A stretch of 36,756 nucleotides of DNA from Acetobacter cerevisiae (lineage in GTDB: Bacteria > Pseudomonadota > Alphaproteobacteria > Acetobacterales > Acetobacteraceae). Positions 1-10,217 of this stretch are shown here, piece by piece. The position numbers were made by a program, and so were the translations under genes. The notes below the pieces were generated by a model that worked only from the letters and a program-made list of their open reading frames with translations, was not told where the DNA came from and did not search any database. The stretch lies in the NCBI RefSeq assembly GCF_001580535.1, contig NZ_LHZA01000130.1, positions 1 through 36,756 on the forward strand, given 5' to 3'. Numbering within the stretch: the stretch's first letter is position 1; the number at the start of each line of letters is the position of its first letter.

Positions 1-406
1 AGTGCACAGACCACATAGCTTCCACCAACACTGCCTTCTCAGGCCGTGACACCCTCACTGCGTTCAGAACCCGCCGCCAGAAGCAGAATATCGTCAATAT
101 TCCAGATCGGGCTCCTGTGGGATGACTGAATTCTACAAAATGACCCGAAATTGCCTCAAGTGTGAGAAATCCGCGATGAGGGCAGCCGTAAGTTTTTGTG
201 CGGGAATAGCAAAGGTGCTTTGTTTGTCCTGTGCAATGGAAAGGGTTGGGATAAGGCACACTACAGAAGTAGAAAGAGCGAGTAGGCGAGACCGACCTGA
301 AAAAGACATTCTTGGAACCTTAGTGAGATAGACACATCATACTTTCAATGAGTCTTTCCCCCGCTTATTCCCTCCGTCTTTTTTTGTGACAGTTTCGAGA
401 CGGCTC
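1..406. other. Left flank with no recognised gene
   Basis: No gene is recognised here. On the + strand a frame is open from the window edge to a TGA at 123-125 (40 codons, Arg- and Thr-rich). It could be the last codons of a gene that starts outside the window, but the sequence matches no family I know. A 69-codon + strand frame at 122-331 has no ribosome binding site and an unusual composition, and I do not believe it is a gene. Just downstream of the fecR stop, 374-379 and 398-403 form a 6-bp inverted repeat (CCGTCT/AGACGG) with a long loop, which could be a weak terminator for the minus-strand fecIR pair. Confidence 0.3.
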
Positions 407-1306
407 TTATTCAAGAAAAATATGGCCAGCATCTTCCTTGATATGGGCGCCAAGAATGGCTTTGACGGCCTGGGCAAAGACATCTGGGCGGTTAAGGTCA
501 AACAGACCTGAAAGGCGCATGTCTGCCAGCCTGAAGGAAGGAACAAGCTGTGTTTGGTTGTATCGGTTAAAAATATCTGTGACTTCAGAGAGTGTTTCTG
601 TCACCAGAGAGACCTGGCCCTGGGTCCATGCGGTCAGACGCGCAAGGGTATCCTGATCAACAGTGCTGAAGTGCAACCTGCCTTGTGGTGTTACAGTCAC
701 CTGCGCTCCCACAGAGAAGTGTTTGTGCTCATTCAGCCTGTGGCCATGCATGATCGCTGTGCCATCAACTACAACGGCATTCTCGTAAGAAGAGCTTTTT
801 GTGAGCAAAAGACTGCCATCAAGCACAAACCGCAAATTTTGCGTTTTGACGTAACGGTGCCTGTCGGTAATGAAGCATTGCCCCATGTGCAAAGAGGTTT
901 GTTCAGATTTGTCTTCGAGCTGAGAATAGCAATCCAGCACTATTCTGCGTTGCTTGCTATTCTCGCAATGCAGGATGTTTTTTTGCGTACTATAGCGTGT
1001 GCTGGCTTCCCCGCTTTCTGCAGGGATGAAAAATGCCGCTACAGAGGCAGCCACAGCAGCAGACATAAATGCACGTCGGGATGGTCTTTGTTTGTGTTGA
1101 GGCAGGTTAAGCGTTGGGCTGTAAAGGGCTTTGGCTCTGTCTGTCGCGTGCCATACGGCCTGACTGCGTAAAAAAGCGCCTTTGTGCCGGATATCGGTCT
1201 GTAGCCAGGTTTCCAGATCATCTTTTTCTTGGTCTGTAAGGCTACCACGGTCTATGCGGGCAACCCAGCGTGCGGCAACGTCATCAAGAGAGTCTTTTGT
1301 TGCCAC
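407..1306 (-). CDS. fecR: FecR-family anti-sigma factor / sigma regulator
   Basis: This inner-membrane protein senses the state of a TonB receptor in the periplasm and controls the partner ECF sigma factor. It has 299 residues, normal for the family. Residues 1-60 form the cytoplasmic N-terminal domain typical of FecR (DUF4880-like, rich in charged and Trp residues). A single hydrophobic segment follows at about 77-95, preceded by an Arg-rich stretch. The rest is the periplasmic FecR domain, and the last 80 or so residues resemble the STN-like tail (pattern of LSGLFDLNRPDVF). The start overlaps the end of the sigma gene by 23 bases, so the two are co-transcribed and probably translationally coupled. 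No TonB receptor follows it on this strand inside the window, which is unusual. Base composition is A+T-richer than the genes from 5.6 kb onward. Confidence 0.85.
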   Translation of the reverse strand: MATKDSLDDVAARWVARIDRGSLTDQEKDDLETWLQTDIRHKGAFLRSQAVWHATDRAKALYSPTLNLPQHKQRPSRRAFMSAAVAASVAAFFIPAESGEASTRYSTQKNILHCENSKQRRIVLDCYSQLEDKSEQTSLHMGQCFITDRHRYVKTQNLRFVLDGSLLLTKSSSYENAVVVDGTAIMHGHRLNEHKHFSVGAQVTVTPQGRLHFSTVDQDTLARLTAWTQGQVSLVTETLSEVTDIFNRYNQTQLVPSFRLADMRLSGLFDLNRPDVFAQAVKAILGAHIKEDAGHIFLE

Positions 1307-1847
1307 GGGTCAGTCCTGTTTGTGTGTTTTGTGGGGCTTTTTCACGCTGTCCATAAAATTTGGAGATCAGGACAAGCGCTCTGGCAAGCCGTTTTTCGAC
1401 ACTTCTTTCTGATATGCCCAGTTTCTTTGCGCAATCTTTTTGTGTGTGGCCATTTATTTTTCTGTCAATAAAGACATATCGGCAATTTTCGGGGAGTTGT
1501 TTTATGATGTCTTCCAGAAACCGGAGTTCTGCGCGGGCAGTGGTAATGTCCTCCGCAGAAGGTGTCTGGTCTATCAGAATGTCATGTTGCAAATCAGCAA
1601 TAGCCGTAACACTAACGACCTGCGCTTTTTTATAGTGGCGTATAACCAGATTGCGGCAAATGGTATGAAAATAGCCGACGGGATTTGTAACATTGCTAAC
1701 GTCTGCTTCGGAGAGGATAACATAGGCTTCCTGAATAATATCATCAGCCTCAAAGTCCGGGAAACGTGCAAGCCATGAGCGGACTATATGCTCATTTGGT
1801 AAAATATAACTCGCCAGCCAATGGCTACGCTCTGTGTTCTCTAGCAT
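1284..1847 (-). CDS. fecI: FecI-like ECF sigma factor
   Basis: This is an RNA polymerase sigma factor of the extracytoplasmic-function class, iron/FecI branch. It has 187 residues. Region 2 is seen at about 25-85: the DDIIQEAYVILSEAD stretch is the core-binding helix, and YFHTICRNLVIRHYKK is the -10 recognition part. Region 4 lies at about 110-170: the LPENCRYVFIDRKINGHTQKD segment is followed by the helix-turn-helix GISERSVEKRLARAL. It is the first gene of a two-gene unit with the FecR-type gene, which starts inside its last codons. The ATG at 1847 has only a weak AAGG-like ribosome binding site close by. FecI sigmas normally act on the promoter of a neighbouring receptor, and none is adjacent here. 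The TonB receptor at 10.5-12.9 kb lacks the N-terminal signalling domain needed to talk to FecR. Confidence 0.88.
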   Translation of the reverse strand: MLENTERSHWLASYILPNEHIVRSWLARFPDFEADDIIQEAYVILSEADVSNVTNPVGYFHTICRNLVIRHYKKAQVVSVTAIADLQHDILIDQTPSAEDITTARAELRFLEDIIKQLPENCRYVFIDRKINGHTQKDCAKKLGISERSVEKRLARALVLISKFYGQREKAPQNTQTGLTRGNKRLS

Positions 1848-1910
1848 AACCTTATGTCACCTCTTCATGCAGAGGCTATTTAGCAGTTTGCCATTGTTTG
1901 TTTGTGAAAC

Positions 1911-1937
1911 TATTATGACACTCTGAGTATTATGACA
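1911..1937. promoter_or_regulatory. 10-bp direct repeat upstream of the sigma gene
   Basis: The sequence TATTATGACA occurs twice, at 1911-1920 and 1928-1937, 17 bases apart start to start, inside the 185-base gap upstream of the sigma-factor gene. A spacing of about one and a half helical turns in a promoter region suggests a binding site for a regulator, but no known box is recognised. It could also be chance in A+T-rich DNA. Confidence 0.3.
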
Positions 1938-2032
1938 TTTTCTTCATTCTCTGCTTGATTTGGCTGTGTGCCCGGGAGGAATGCAGCGATTATGCTTCTC
2001 AGGTAGGGTATCAGAGCAAAGTCTGCGTCTCT

Positions 2033-3436
2033 TTACCGACCTTTGTTTTCTGTCTCTAAAAAAGTGTAGAGGCGGTCGTGGTTGGAGTGGGTGACGTTAA
2101 AGCGGAACCACTGTGACTCCGAGCGTTCCGGGCGGAAGAGGGAGCCGGGTGCTAGCAGGATATCTTCCGCTGCCGCTCGTTCTGCAATGGCGTGTGTGGT
2201 GACGTCTTTCCTGAAGCGTGCCCATACAAACAGGCCGCCCATCGGGCGCAGAGACAGCGTCATGCCAACGGCGACTAAAGACTGGCAGACAGTTTTCTGG
2301 GCCTGAAACAAGCGTTCTCTCAGGTCGGTCAAGTGAGGGCCGTATTGTCCAGTTTTTATAATATGCAGGACCGTTGCTTCGTTTAATCCAGCGCTGGTCA
2401 GGCTGGCGGCCATTTTGTAGCGCAGGATGCGTTTACCAACATCAGGCGCGCAGGCCAGATAGCCAACGCGCAGGCCGGGCGCAATGGTTTTAGAAAAACT
2501 ACCAATATGAATGACATTCTGGAGTTTATCATGCCGCGCATGACAGGGCTGGCTTTCCGGCGCTAAATCCAGAAAGATATTGTCCTCAATAATAGCAACG
2601 CCGTGTTTGATGGCGAGGGCATGGATCGCCGCCACATTGTCAGTCGTCACACAACTGCCTGTCGGGTTGTGGAGAATTGAGGTTGTTATGAACAGTTTAG
2701 GCTGATGTGCCTTGAGGGCGCGTTCAAATAATTCGGGGGAGGGGCCGGCATGTGTGCGGGTTATGCCGACAGCGTTGAGACCCAGACTTTGCAGAAGCGG
2801 ATAGAGGTTGCAGTAGCCGGGGTCATCCACCAGCACGGTGTCATCTGGTTGGGTTAAGGTCCGCAACACCAGTTCCAGTGCCTGACTGGCGCCATGCGTC
2901 AGAATGATGCCGTCTTCAGCACAGGGAATATCACGTTTTGCCAGAAGCTGACGAATGGCCCGGCGTAGTTCCGTCAGGCCATAAGGGCTTCCATAATCCA
3001 GCATGGAGGCAAGATCGGGTGATTGCTCAAGGGCTTTCAGGCCCTGCTTGACGGCATTTGCAAAAATGTAAGGCTGGGCGAGCCAGCCGCATCCGGCTTT
3101 GATGATGGGGGCGTTGTCCTCATACGCATGTTGCAAAAGCCAGAGTGAGTCGATGGGCGGGCGTTGTGTCGCCAGAAGCGGTGAGGTTTTGACGTAATAG
3201 CCACCTCGATCACGCACATCGAGCAGGCCGGTGGACACAAGTCGCGTATAAGCGTTGGCGACAGTAATAGGGCTGACATTGCAGAGCGTTGCCATGCGAC
3301 GAATGGACGGAAGGCGCTCCTGAGTCAGAAGGGTGCCAGTGTGGATCTGCTCGGTAATAGCCGCAACAAGTTGGGAAATGAGGGAGGCACGCAGCCCTGG
3401 ATCAAGCGCAATGGATGGGGATGCTATCTTAACCAT
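2033..3436 (-). CDS. MocR-type (GntR/aminotransferase) transcriptional regulator
   Basis: This is a PLP-binding transcription factor. From the ATG at 3436 it has 467 residues, the usual MocR length. The frame stays open upstream, but the extra 61 residues resemble nothing in the family. A GntR winged helix-turn-helix occupies about residues 10-80 (LPSIRRMATLCNVSPITVAN). A fold-type I aminotransferase domain follows. Its PLP lysine is probably Lys316 in SFSKTIAPGLRVGY, with the conserved HNPTG motif at about 256-260 and the Asp of IIEDN near 285. It is divergent from the omega-aminotransferase gene at 3565, and a perfect 8-bp inverted repeat lies in the shared 128-base region. MocR proteins usually control an adjacent, divergent amine or amino-acid gene using PLP or an amine as signal, so control of the aminotransferase and tautomerase pair is likely. 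Confidence 0.85.
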   Translation of the reverse strand: MVKIASPSIALDPGLRASLISQLVAAITEQIHTGTLLTQERLPSIRRMATLCNVSPITVANAYTRLVSTGLLDVRDRGGYYVKTSPLLATQRPPIDSLWLLQHAYEDNAPIIKAGCGWLAQPYIFANAVKQGLKALEQSPDLASMLDYGSPYGLTELRRAIRQLLAKRDIPCAEDGIILTHGASQALELVLRTLTQPDDTVLVDDPGYCNLYPLLQSLGLNAVGITRTHAGPSPELFERALKAHQPKLFITTSILHNPTGSCVTTDNVAAIHALAIKHGVAIIEDNIFLDLAPESQPCHARHDKLQNVIHIGSFSKTIAPGLRVGYLACAPDVGKRILRYKMAASLTSAGLNEATVLHIIKTGQYGPHLTDLRERLFQAQKTVCQSLVAVGMTLSLRPMGGLFVWARFRKDVTTHAIAERAAAEDILLAPGSLFRPERSESQWFRFNVTHSNHDRLYTFLETENKGR

Positions 3437-3445
3437 AGGAATGCA

Positions 3446-3477
3446 GTACAGTTTGTGGAAAATATGCGCAACTGTAC
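3446..3477. promoter_or_regulatory. Inverted repeat GTACAGTT-N16-AACTGTAC, likely MocR operator
   Basis: Perfect 8-base arms at 3446-3453 and 3470-3477 are separated by 16 bases. They lie between the divergently transcribed MocR regulator (start 3436) and the aminotransferase (start 3565). Arms two helical turns apart (24 bases centre to centre is slightly more) in a divergent promoter fit a dimeric GntR-family operator. The arms sit right next to the regulator's start codon, so autoregulation is also plausible. No experiment or database match backs this. Confidence 0.5.
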
Positions 3478-3564
3478 ATAGGCCTGAAAGAGGGAAGCCG
3501 TTACTGTTTGTTATCGAATACGCCTGATGCACTGCGTTGGCGGAAATAAGAGGAACAGCAGTCA

Positions 3565-4914
<1,350 letters not shown>

Positions 4915-4957
4915 GTTGCGAGTTTTTACTCATTCTTTCTGAAAAGGATTGTTCTTT

Positions 4958-5350
4958 ATGCCCCTTCTGCACTTTCATATTGTTAAAGGTAGCCGTAACG
5001 CGACGGAAATTCGCGAACTGTTGGATTCCGCGCATGCTGCCATGCTGGAATCTTTCAAAGTGCCGGAGCGTGACCGGTATCAGCTCGTTTCTGAGCACGA
5101 TAAAACTCACATGATCATTGAAGATACCGGGCTGGATATTCCCCGTACCGATAAGGTGGTGCTGCTTCAGGTTGTGTCTCGCCCCCGCTCAAAAGAACAG
5201 GTTACCGAGTTTTACCGCCTTCTGGCGGAAAAGCTGGAGAAAGACTGTGGGCTGAAGCCGGCTGACCTCATGGTGTCCATTGTGCAGAATTCTGACGAAC
5301 ACTGGAGCTTTGGTCTGGGGCGTGCGCAGTTTCTGACTGGCGATCTCTGA
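4958..5350 (+). CDS. Tautomerase family protein (Tautomerase_2-like)
   Basis: This is a small protein of the tautomerase superfamily, which uses an N-terminal proline as catalytic base. The start is set at the ATG at 4958, because it is followed directly by Pro (MPLLHFHIVKG), which must become residue 1 after Met removal, and because AAAAGGA lies 9 bases upstream. An in-frame start three codons earlier would bury the proline. The 130-residue length and the pattern of IPRTDKVVLLQVVSRPRS and HWSFGLGRAQF are those of the longer single-domain tautomerases (PF14552 type), not the 60-residue 4-OT enzymes. It follows the aminotransferase by 43 bases and is probably in the same operon. The substrate is unknown. 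Family members act on keto/enol acids or dehalogenate small acids. Confidence 0.85.
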   Translation: MPLLHFHIVKGSRNATEIRELLDSAHAAMLESFKVPERDRYQLVSEHDKTHMIIEDTGLDIPRTDKVVLLQVVSRPRSKEQVTEFYRLLAEKLEKDCGLKPADLMVSIVQNSDEHWSFGLGRAQFLTGDL

Positions 5351-5358
5351 CATCAAAT

Positions 5359-5401
5359 ATCAGCCATTATGTTTCTATAAATATAGTTCGTGATGGCTGA
5401 T
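5359..5401. terminator. Inverted repeat after the tautomerase gene, possible terminator
   Basis: ATCAGCCAT at 5359-5367 and ATGGCTGAT at 5393-5401 form a perfect 9-bp inverted repeat with a 25-base A+T-rich loop, starting 8 bases after the tautomerase stop. A short T-run (ATTTTT) follows some 15 bases later. The loop is long for a classical terminator, so an operator for the downstream molybdenum-enzyme genes is an alternative. The rest of the 271-base gap (5351-5621) shows no gene. Confidence 0.4.
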
Positions 5402-5621
5402 GCATTCTTGCCCTGATTTTTAAGAAATCAAATAGAATTTTCGACGGGAGGTAAGGAGATAAATGCACAATAAGGCTGATGCCATATGTGTGTATTGGGT
5501 CTCTATAACGGAAATATCTTCTAAAAAGGCGGGCGTGTGCATTTTTAGTGCGCTCTCTGGCCGAGAATGAGGTATCCTGTCTGGCGGATATCCAAAATAA
5601 TCGCAGTAAGGCCGGGCTCGC

Positions 5622-6083
5622 ATGAGGTTTGATCTCAAAGTCAATAATGTATTACGCGAGGTCGATGTGCCGCCGGATATGCCGGTGCTTTGGGTGTTGC
5701 GCGATATTCTTGGTCTGACGGGCACAAAATACGGGTGCGGAGTTGCACAGTGTGGGGCCTGTACGGTGCATCTGGATGGGCAGCCTGTGAGAGCCTGCCT
5801 GCTCACGGTCGCCGCTGCTGCCGGGCATGATATTCTGACCATTGAGGCAATTGAACATACAGAAACCGGGGCGAAGGTGCAGCAGGCCTGGCTGGATGAG
5901 GAAGTCATTCAGTGTGGTTATTGCCAGTCCGGGCAGATTATGGCCGCAACGGCCCTGTTACAGCAGATCCCGCAGCCAACGGATGCAGATATTGATGAGG
6001 CTATGGCCGGCAATATCTGCCGCTGCGGGACCTATGTGCGTATTCGTAAAGCCATTCATAAAGCCGCCAGTCATGAAGCGTAA
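5622..6083 (+). CDS. iorA: [2Fe-2S] subunit of a molybdenum hydroxylase (IorA/AldG type)
   Basis: This is the small iron-sulfur subunit that carries electrons from the molybdenum centre to the cytochrome subunit. It has 153 residues, the standard size. The plant-type [2Fe-2S] cluster is held by Cys39, Cys44, Cys47 and Cys59 (CGVAQCGAC...C). The second cluster is held by Cys98, Cys101, Cys133 and Cys135 (CGYC...CRC). There is no signal peptide, so it is probably co-exported with the Tat-dependent large subunit. It is the first gene of a three-gene run. The large subunit starts 11 bases inside its end. Relatives are annotated as isoquinoline 1-oxidoreductase alpha subunit or, in acetic acid bacteria, as the Fe-S subunit of membrane-bound aldehyde dehydrogenase. 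The sequence alone does not separate these. Confidence 0.92.
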   Translation: MRFDLKVNNVLREVDVPPDMPVLWVLRDILGLTGTKYGCGVAQCGACTVHLDGQPVRACLLTVAAAAGHDILTIEAIEHTETGAKVQQAWLDEEVIQCGYCQSGQIMAATALLQQIPQPTDADIDEAMAGNICRCGTYVRIRKAIHKAASHEA

Positions 6084-8250
6084 AAATTTGCCCACATCCC
6101 GCCGGGCTTTGCTGGGGGCGGCATTAAGCGGCGGCGGCGGTTTTCTGTTGTCTGCTTTTCTGCCGGGGTTGCCGCTTTTAAAGGCTTCTCAGGCGCAGGA
6201 TACAGCAACAGGTGTTGTATTCATGCCGAATGCGTTCATTCGGATTACGCCGCTGGGCGCTGTGACGCTGATCATGCGTTATGCAGAAATGGGGCAGGGA
6301 ATTTACACCGGTATTTCCATGCTGCTGGCAGAAGAGCTGGGCGTGAAACTGGATCAGGTTTCTGTTGAAGCCGCACCGGCTGATCCTGCCTATGTTGATA
6401 GCGTGGCAGGTGAGGAGGAAACGGGCGGATCATCCTCGACGCGGGATAGCTGGATCCCCTTGCGGGAAGCCGGGGCTGCGGCCCGCATGATGCTGGTTGC
6501 TGCGGCTGCACAAATCTGGGGTGTGGCGGAAAGCGCCTGTCAGGCCCGGGATGGGCGCGTTTTTCATCCCGGGAGTGAGCGGAGCCTGTCTTATGGAGAG
6601 CTTGCGGAGGCAGCGACGCATCAGCCTGTGCCGGCAAAAGTTTCTCTTAAACCTGCTTCTGATTTCACCCTGATTGGCACAAGTCCCCGCAGGCTGGATA
6701 CAAAAGCGAAAACAAACGGAAGCGCGCAATTCGGGATAGATGCGCAGATACCGGGCATGAAAATCGGGCGGATTATGGCGTGCCCGGTTAAAGGCGGCCA
6801 TTTGACCGGTTATAATCGGGCGGCAGCACTGGCTGTTCCGGGTGTAGTAGATGTGGTGACGTTGCCAGATGCGATTGCCGTCATAGGCGAGCATATGTGG
6901 GCAGCCATGAAAGGGATGGAGGCGGCCTTTCCTCAATGGGATTACGGTCCAAACGCAACCACCTCCACTGATGATATTATTGCCCGCATGAAAAAAGCAT
7001 CAGAACAGTCTGGTGTTGTGGCCGTCAAAAACGGTAATGCGCAGGAGGCGCTAAAGCAGGCGCACGAGCGTATTGACGCTGTTTATGAGCTTCCTTTTCT
7101 GGCGCATGCGCCGCTGGAGCCGATTAATACAACCCTGCATATCAGGCCGGATGGAGCGGATGTCTGGGTTGGCACGCAGGTGCCTGGGCGAGCGCGGCAG
7201 GAAGTGGCTGATGCAACGGGTTTACGTCCGGAAAATATTGCCGTGCATAATCACCTGATTGGCGGGGGTTTTGGGCGCAGGCTGGATTCCAATTCCATCG
7301 GTCAGGCAGCGCGTTTTGCAAAACAGGTGTCTTACCCTGTGAAGCTGATCTGGACGCGGGAGGAGGATATGACGCAGGATCAGTTCCGTCCGTATTATTA
7401 TGATCGGATTTCTGCGGGGCTGACTAAGGATGGTGCGATTAGTGGATGGCATCATCGCACGACGGGTTCATCCGTCACGGCGCGCTGGTATCCAGAGGGG
7501 ATGCAGAAAGGGCTGGACCCGGATGCTGTGGAAGGGGCTGCGCAAACCCCTTATGGCATGCCGGACCAACTGGTTGAATTTGTCCGGGATGAACCTGACG
7601 CGGTGACGACGCTCTGGTGGCGGGGGGTGGGCCCAACACATAATGTGTTTGTTGTTGAGAGCATGATTGATGAACTCGCACATCAATCCGGACAGGACCC
7701 GCTGGCGCTTCGTAAAAAGCTGGCCGCTCATCAGCCCCGCGCGCTGAAAGTGTTGAACGAAGTGGAAAAGCAGTCCGGCTGGGGGAAGGCGCTTCCGCCG
7801 GGCCATGGGATGGGGATTGCGCTCCATTATTCTTTTCAGACATGGTCAGCAACCGTGCTGGAAGTTGCTGTTGAGAAAAATGGGTCGATCCGTCTTGTTC
7901 AGGTGCATAGCGCCGTGGATTGCGGGCCGATTGTCTTTCCCGATGGTATTGTGGCGCAAATTCAGGGTGGCCTCATTTTTGGGCTGACGATGGCGCTTTA
8001 TAATGAAATCACGTTGAAAGACGGACGGGTTGAACAAACCAATTTTCATAATTATCGCATGATGCGTCTGAATGAGGCGCCGGATATCCAGGTGCATCTG
8101 GTGCCAGATCCTGAAGCAGAAATTGGTGGGATTGGGGAGGTGGGCACTGTTGCAGCGGCCCCGGCGCTGGCAAACGCTCTGTTTGCCGCAACCGGAAAAC
8201 GCCTGCGCCGCATTCCATTTGCCAAACAGCTTGGCGGAGAAAAGGCATGA
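6073..8250 (+). CDS. iorB: Tat-exported molybdopterin-binding dehydrogenase subunit (IorB/AldH type)
   Basis: This is the large catalytic subunit that binds molybdopterin cytosine dinucleotide and hydroxylates an aldehyde or N-heteroaromatic substrate. I use the ATG at 6073, which overlaps the iorA stop. It gives 725 residues and a twin-arginine leader (Arg10-Arg11 in SRRALLG, then a Gly/Ala/Leu-rich segment), so the enzyme is periplasmic. Family landmarks are the [10 protein letters not shown] cofactor loop near 400 and the C-terminal GIGEVGT, whose Glu689 is the expected catalytic base. Its stop overlaps the start of the cytochrome gene by four bases. In acetic acid bacteria this gene trio is usually the membrane-bound aldehyde dehydrogenase (AldFGH), although databases often say isoquinoline 1-oxidoreductase. 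Given the amine dehydrogenases downstream, oxidation of amine-derived aldehydes is a reasonable guess. Confidence 0.9.
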   Translation: MKRKNLPTSRRALLGAALSGGGGFLLSAFLPGLPLLKASQAQDTATGVVFMPNAFIRITPLGAVTLIMRYAEMGQGIYTGISMLLAEELGVKLDQVSVEAAPADPAYVDSVAGEEETGGSSSTRDSWIPLREAGAAARMMLVAAAAQIWGVAESACQARDGRVFHPGSERSLSYGELAEAATHQPVPAKVSLKPASDFTLIGTSPRRLDTKAKTNGSAQFGIDAQIPGMKIGRIMACPVKGGHLTGYNRAAALAVPGVVDVVTLPDAIAVIGEHMWAAMKGMEAAFPQWDYGPNATTSTDDIIARMKKASEQSGVVAVKNGNAQEALKQAHERIDAVYELPFLAHAPLEPINTTLHIRPDGADVWVGTQVPGRARQEVADATGLRPENIAVHNHLIGGGFGRRLDSNSIGQAARFAKQVSYPVKLIWTREEDMTQDQFRPYYYDRISAGLTKDGAISGWHHRTTGSSVTARWYPEGMQKGLDPDAVEGAAQTPYGMPDQLVEFVRDEPDAVTTLWWRGVGPTHNVFVVESMIDELAHQSGQDPLALRKKLAAHQPRALKVLNEVEKQSGWGKALPPGHGMGIALHYSFQTWSATVLEVAVEKNGSIRLVQVHSAVDCGPIVFPDGIVAQIQGGLIFGLTMALYNEITLKDGRVEQTNFHNYRMMRLNEAPDIQVHLVPDPEAEIGGIGEVGTVAAAPALANALFAATGKRLRRIPFAKQLGGEKA

Positions 8251-9497
8251 TGTCGCTTCGCTCTTTGAAACATGTTTTGCGCGGGGCGACAGCCGTTGCG
8301 CTGAGTTTCTACAGTGGCATGGCGTTTGCTGACAGTGCTCCGGGAGCTGAGGCCGATACGCGGCCCGAGCTCATCAAACGAGGTGAGTATCTTTTCCGGG
8401 CGGCGGACTGTGCGGCGTGTCACGTAGCACCTAAAGGCGGAAGTCTTACAGGCGGGCGACCTTTCGTGCTGCCTTTTGGCACAATTTTTGCTGTTAACAT
8501 TACGCCAGACAAGCAAACCGGGATTGGCAATTATACGGATTCTGAGTGGCTGAAAATGTTGCGGGAGGGTGTGGGGCGTGGAGGGAAGCATCTTTATCCC
8601 GTCATGCCTTATACGGCTTATACACTGCTGAGTGATGCAGATGCGCTGGCCATCAAGGCTTATCTGTTTAGCGTGAAGCCTGAGAATGTGCCTGCTCCCC
8701 AGAACAAGCTGTATTTTCCGTTCAACCAGCGGTGGAGCATGATATTCTGGAACTGGCTGAATAACCCGAACAAACGCTTCCAGCCTGATCCAGCTCAATC
8801 GGAACAATGGAACCGCGGGGCTTATCTGACGGAAGCGTTAGGGCATTGCAGCCAGTGCCATACCCCTCGCACCATAACGTACGGCCTGAGTAGTAAAGCT
8901 TACGCCGGGGCCGTGCAGGTTGGCTGGCGCGCCTATAATCTGACCTCAGACAAGCAGCACGGTTTGGGAGGCTGGACAGACGAACAACTGACCTCTTACC
9001 TCTCGACCGGTAAAGCCAGTGGCAAAGGGGCGGCGTCAGGCCCGATGGCGGAAGCTGTGGAACATGGCCTGCGCTATATGACGCAGGCTGATATTGCCGC
9101 CATGGTTACGTATTTGCGCAGTCTGCCGCCTATTGCAGAAGGTCCGGTAGCGCAGGTTATGTCGCCTCAGGCAGACCATGCCTTGAGTGATGTCGCACGC
9201 AGAGGGCAGGGGCTTTTTGCACAGGCTTGTGCCGGATGTCATTTATCGGATGGACGCGGCCGGCAGTCTGAGTGGGCCGCGCTTGCTGGGGCACATAGTG
9301 TGTCAGATCCTGCTGCGGATAATCTGGTGCAGGTTTTGCGCAGCGGCACAGCACTTGAAACCGGGCAGGGACGCGTTTTTATGCCCGGTTTTTCAAAAGC
9401 CTATACAGAGGAAGAGCTTGCGGCCATTGCCTCTTATGTGCTGGCCCATTTTGGCAACACACAGACGGACATCAAACCGTCTGCTTTTAAAAACTAG
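8247..9497 (+). CDS. Triheme cytochrome c subunit of the molybdenum dehydrogenase
   Basis: This exported cytochrome c takes electrons from the iron-sulfur subunit and passes them to ubiquinone. It has 416 residues with an N-terminal signal peptide (cleavage near AFA-DS, residue 28). Three CxxCH heme sites are present: 55-59 (CAACH), 201-205 (CSQCH) and 328-332 (CAGCH). This three-heme layout is that of the cytochrome subunits of acetic acid bacterial alcohol, gluconate and aldehyde dehydrogenases. The start overlaps the large subunit stop (ATGA). Its 3' end overlaps by 11 bases with the convergent regulator gene on the other strand, so there is no room for an independent terminator between them. 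Confidence 0.93.
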   Translation: MMSLRSLKHVLRGATAVALSFYSGMAFADSAPGAEADTRPELIKRGEYLFRAADCAACHVAPKGGSLTGGRPFVLPFGTIFAVNITPDKQTGIGNYTDSEWLKMLREGVGRGGKHLYPVMPYTAYTLLSDADALAIKAYLFSVKPENVPAPQNKLYFPFNQRWSMIFWNWLNNPNKRFQPDPAQSEQWNRGAYLTEALGHCSQCHTPRTITYGLSSKAYAGAVQVGWRAYNLTSDKQHGLGGWTDEQLTSYLSTGKASGKGAASGPMAEAVEHGLRYMTQADIAAMVTYLRSLPPIAEGPVAQVMSPQADHALSDVARRGQGLFAQACAGCHLSDGRGRQSEWAALAGAHSVSDPAADNLVQVLRSGTALETGQGRVFMPGFSKAYTEEELAAIASYVLAHFGNTQTDIKPSAFKN

Positions 9498-10029
9498 GGG
9501 GCGTTGCAGCACTCACAATATGGCAGGGTTCCTTGCCAATGTTGCGAAAGCGGTGGGGAAGATTGCTGTCAAAATAATAGGCGTCCCCGGGGCCGAGAAT
9601 AGCGCGCTGGTCGGCCACAGTGACTTCTATTTCCCCACTGATGACCACGCCTCCTTCTTCCCCCGTGTGATGCAGCATGGTTTTGCCAGTATCTGTGCGG
9701 GGGGCGTAGACTTCATCCAGCATTTGCAGGGCGCGGCCATTCAGGTTTGTGCCAATCTGGCGGTAAGAAATCCCTTTGCCGCCAATCTCACGCAGTTCAG
9801 ACGCACGGTAGAAAAGCTTGCGTTCTTCCAAATGCTCGAAGGCGAAAAACTCCGATAAATTCATTGGCAGAGCATGGACAATCTGACGCAGCAATCCAAC
9901 TGAAGGGTTGATGGCATTGGATTCAATTAGTGAGATTGTGCCATTGGCAACGCCGCATCGTCTCGCCAGTTCGCGTTGGGACAAGCCGCGTTGCGTGCGT
10001 AAAGCGTAAAGTGTGCCGCCAACATCCAT
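9487..10029 (-). CDS. puuR: XRE/cupin transcriptional regulator, PuuR-like
   Basis: This 180-residue regulator has an N-terminal Cro/C1-type helix-turn-helix (about 8-60, LSQRELARRCGVANGTISLIE) and a C-terminal cupin_2 domain (about 108-175, with EEGGVVISGEIEV and LGPGDAYYFDSNLPHRF). This is the architecture and length of E. coli PuuR, repressor of the putrescine utilisation genes, and of many regulators of amine and amino-acid catabolism. It sits between the molybdenum-enzyme trio (convergent) and the TonB/amine-dehydrogenase run (divergent). A 20-bp palindrome containing TATAATGAACA, which matches the end of the PuuR site as I remember it, lies 116 bases upstream of its start. It probably senses a polyamine or an amine-derived compound. 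The gene symbol is given by similarity only. Confidence 0.82.
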   Translation of the reverse strand: MDVGGTLYALRTQRGLSQRELARRCGVANGTISLIESNAINPSVGLLRQIVHALPMNLSEFFAFEHLEERKLFYRASELREIGGKGISYRQIGTNLNGRALQMLDEVYAPRTDTGKTMLHHTGEEGGVVISGEIEVTVADQRAILGPGDAYYFDSNLPHRFRNIGKEPCHIVSAATPPSF

Positions 10030-10144
10030 AACGTCTGATTCTTTCGCTGCTCTCTATTTTTCAACCGTAATGAAAAAACAGGCGTTCTGACAAGGGGAAG
10101 ACGCAGGGTGCGTTCGATATCTTTGCATCGTATTAGTGTTTGAA

Positions 10145-10164
10145 GTGTTTTTTATAATGAACAC
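10145..10164. promoter_or_regulatory. 20-bp palindrome, candidate PuuR-like operator
   Basis: The sequence GTGTTTTTTATAATGAACAC is a near-perfect palindrome: arms GTGTT (10145-10149) and AACAC (10160-10164) around a central TTATAA. It contains TATAATGAACA (10153-10163), identical to the last 11 bases of the 15-base E. coli PuuR recognition sequence as I recall it (AAAATATAATGAACA). It lies in the divergent region between the PuuR-like gene and the TonB receptor that heads the amine operon, the expected place for an operator. The match to the E. coli site is from memory and could be coincidence. Confidence 0.5.
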
Positions 10165-10217
10165 ATGCTCCGGGGAACTGTTGAAGGCTGCGGAGATTGA
10201 AAAACCTTACAAAACTG

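Noticed and set aside
122-331. A 69-codon + strand frame near the left edge
   Set aside because: It has no ribosome binding site, is rich in Cys and Arg, and resembles no known family. It was kept only as part of the unassigned left flank.
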